Positions 62,202-64,000 of a DNA stretch of 64,000 nucleotides are shown here, piece by piece. Every line of letters begins with the position of its first letter. The first letter of the stretch is position 1. Made by a program: the position numbers and the translations under genes. Source of the DNA: Bacillus_BD sp050389805. Its GTDB lineage: Bacteria; Bacillota; Bacilli; Bacillales; Cytobacillaceae. Location: the NCBI RefSeq assembly GCF_050389805.1, contig NZ_CP130945.1:620001-684000 (forward strand), given 5' to 3'. The notes under the pieces were generated by a model, which saw only the letters and a list, made by a program, of their open reading frames with translations, was not told the DNA's origin and did no database searches.

Positions 62202-63031
62202 ACCGTTATTTAAAGCTCGTTCATTTTGAAATGAATCGATTTTTTAAAATTTATCTTGTGTTAATTGGCATTACGTTCCTTTTTCAAATGATCGCTGTTT
62301 TTACTACATCTCGTAGATACTTAGACCAAGCCAATGAACTCATTTATAAGGAATCCATGCCGATGAAAGAGTTCCTTGAACAACACGGGACGTTCTCATT
62401 ATTCGATGCGACTAATTCCCTATGGTTTGGCGGTCCGATTGCTCTTTGTATCGCTGCGTTACTCTTTTATGTCTTTTTTATTTGGTATCGGGATTGGCTT
62501 GGGAAAAACACCTTTATTTATCGATTATTAATGTTACCAACTGATCGAATGAATGTATATTTATCAAAATTAACAACGATTTTATTATATGTTTTTGGTC
62601 TAGTAGCACTACAGATATTATTATTGCTCATGGAAGGACAAGTACTGAAATGGATCGTTCCAAACGAGTTTCGTTCAGATTCTTCTGTTTTTGAAATCAT
62701 TAGTAGTAATGTGATTTTAAGTCTTATTATTCCACGTTCCTTTTTTGAATTTGTACTTATTTATGGAATTGGAATCACAGCGGTATTAACGGTCTTTACA
62801 GCGATTCTATTTGAACGGTCATTTCGGTTAAAAGGGCTCATTTATGGAATTATTTATTGTGCTTTAGCATTTTTCATCTTTTTAATTCCGTTATTAGTAG
62901 ATGCTTTTATTCTTCGTTACTATTTCTACCCAATCGAACTGTTTGTCATGGAAGTGATCCTAGTTTTACTCCTTATAACAGTAGCACTTTGGTTGGGAAA
63001 TTATTTAATCAAAAATAAAATAAGAGTTTGA
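62198..63031 (+). CDS. ABC transporter permease (YtrC/YtrD-like)
   Basis: 277 residues, six membrane helices at about 18-37, 80-102, 127-147, 168-200, 215-238 and 250-270. A long extracellular loop lies between the first two. No conserved ABC-2 signature beyond the general layout. Couples to the ATPase by an ATGA overlap. Confidence 0.85.
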   Translation: MNRYLKLVHFEMNRFFKIYLVLIGITFLFQMIAVFTTSRRYLDQANELIYKESMPMKEFLEQHGTFSLFDATNSLWFGGPIALCIAALLFYVFFIWYRDWLGKNTFIYRLLMLPTDRMNVYLSKLTTILLYVFGLVALQILLLLMEGQVLKWIVPNEFRSDSSVFEIISSNVILSLIIPRSFFEFVLIYGIGITAVLTVFTAILFERSFRLKGLIYGIIYCALAFFIFLIPLLVDAFILRYYFYPIELFVMEVILVLLLITVALWLGNYLIKNKIRV

Positions 63032-63049
63032 TGGGAGGGAGATGGTAAA

Positions 63050-64000
63050 ATGAAACGTTACTGGAAATTAATGATGATAAGTCTTATCACGGTTGTTGTG
63101 ATTGGAGCTTATTACACACAGGCTAGCTCGGCTAAAAAAGTAGGGATAGGTATTGAGTTTGAGAAAGTAATAGGCAATGAAGAGGAACTAAAAGATCTTA
63201 TCTTTTACGGTGATTACGCAGTCGGGCATATGTACCAGCCATTACAAATTACAACAGAAGAAACGGTCAATCCGTATGATCGCTCTTTTCTTGAACAGCT
63301 CTCCCCAGCTATTCATTCCCCGATTTTTAATGAGTTGATTAAGGAACATAAAACATTTATGCGGGGCAAAGAATTGGTACCTAATAACTTTTATGAAGAT
63401 GAAAATGTATTAGTTTATGCCAGTTTCAAAGGGGATTTCCATGACTTTTCTGATCGTGATGTCCAATTTGATATTGATATTTTAAATAAGAATTCAGAGG
63501 AAACAGTATCTATTCAGGCAGACATCCCCTTTTTGGAAAAGTATAATTGGATGAATATGGATGATGTTGTCGTAATCGGGAATGAGCTAAAGTTAGTTGT
63601 CCGAGGAGATCGGACAGAAGGTGGATCTGATTTAAAGCTATACAGCTTTGATATGACAGAAAAACAAATCGTTGGAAATGACGAGATTGTCTCCACTGAA
63701 GTGGTAGATAACGGTTGGACAGATATGACTATTTTCAATGACTTGCATTCCACAATAAATCCACAGAAATATTATGTGATTAAATTAGACACATATGAAG
63801 CAGAGGAAGTTTATCGTGATGGATATGCTGTTAGCCATGACGGAGAGGCAAAAGTCGTTAAAAGTGAAGTGCTTGTTTACAATATTGAAAAGAACGAAGT
63901 AAAACAATGGGAGATTCCAGAAGAAATGATGGAATCACTTCATGCGGCCTCCATTGAGCAATCTTCCATCTATACGTATACCGTAACAGATGCGGGAATT
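63050..64000 (+). CDS. membrane-anchored extracellular protein, cut by window end
   Basis: At least 317 residues, open at the window edge. GGGAGGGAGATGG precedes the ATG. One N-terminal helix (about 8-22) lacks a Cys lipobox and ends near A-S-S-A-K, so it is either a signal anchor or a cleaved signal. The rest is a soluble, beta-rich, aromatic segment with T-T-E-E-T-V-N-P-Y-D-R and D-L-K-L-Y-S-F-D-M-T-E-K, suggesting propeller-like repeats. It is the fourth gene of the GntR/ABC operon. No family recognised. Confidence 0.72.
   Translation, partial: MKRYWKLMMISLITVVVIGAYYTQASSAKKVGIGIEFEKVIGNEEELKDLIFYGDYAVGHMYQPLQITTEETVNPYDRSFLEQLSPAIHSPIFNELIKEHKTFMRGKELVPNNFYEDENVLVYASFKGDFHDFSDRDVQFDIDILNKNSEETVSIQADIPFLEKYNWMNMDDVVVIGNELKLVVRGDRTEGGSDLKLYSFDMTEKQIVGNDEIVSTEVVDNGWTDMTIFNDLHSTINPQKYYVIKLDTYEAEEVYRDGYAVSHDGEAKVVKSEVLVYNIEKNEVKQWEIPEEMMESLHAASIEQSSIYTYTVTDAGI

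Overview
The window is chromosomal DNA from a low-GC, spore-former-type Firmicute, most likely a member of the Bacillaceae. The evidence is the Bacillus-type 16S, 23S and 5S rRNA sequences, a tRNA cluster in nearly the order of the B. subtilis rrnB/trnB cluster, strong AGGAGG-type ribosome binding sites with frequent TTG and GTG starts, sigma-A promoters, and Bacillus-type gene families (YczE, DUF421, DUF2325, DUF4855, PRD regulators, CtsR-type operators). I cannot name the species from sequence alone.

Layout. 1-1.35 kb: a small lipoprotein, a one-helix membrane peptide and a SnoaL-like protein. 1.5-9.5 kb: a complete rRNA operon with tandem promoters, followed by 26 intact tRNA genes that cover all 20 amino acids. 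The tRNA cluster is interrupted three times by a roughly 100-bp two-hairpin element; two of these copies follow a 5' fragment of the next tRNA. 10-11.3 kb: a prophage or plasmid remnant (a shortened replication-type protein and a phage replisome organizer). 11.4-15.5 kb: a two-gene ABC exporter, a lipoprotein and a HesB-like protein. 15.7-19.4 kb: a DUF364 protein followed by a NitT/TauT-type ABC importer. 19.5-27.9 kb: a mixed region with GNAT, HD hydrolase, VOC, YczE-like and isochorismatase-family genes, plus an ECF41 sigma factor transcribed with an FAD oxidoreductase behind a matching ECF41 promoter.

28.2-37.2 kb: a surface-polysaccharide locus. A UDP-sugar dehydrogenase, an oxidoreductase, an aminotransferase and a hexapeptide acyltransferase together match the known route to a UDP-2,3-diacetamido-uronic acid. 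An epimerase, two paralogous glycosyltransferases and a DUF4855 protein accompany them. 37.6-49.4 kb: single genes and pairs: deaminase, HXXEE membrane protein, XRE regulator, membrane transporter plus M20 amidohydrolase, a coiled-coil protein behind two CtsR-type operators, UppP-like phosphatase, DsrE, DUF421, aldo/keto reductase, SEC-C protein and D-2-hydroxyacid dehydrogenase.

49.6-55.4 kb: a lactose/cellobiose-type PTS operon with its own PRD regulator and a GH63/MGH1-like glycosidase. 55.5-60.8 kb: a UvrC-like GIY-YIG protein, meso-diaminopimelate dehydrogenase, a DUF2325 protein and an MFS exporter. 60.9-64 kb: a YtrA-type GntR regulator, ABC ATPase, permease and a surface protein cut by the window end, preceded by five copies of one 20-bp operator.

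Two dispersed repeat families lie between genes: a GGGGACGGTTCT-type inverted repeat (six sites) and a long hairpin with a TTAA-containing loop (five sites) that often serves as a terminator. The best leads for new biology are the tRNA-cluster element, the CtsR-linked coiled-coil protein, the ECF41 promoter and operon, the PTS with a GH63-like enzyme, and the five-operator array.
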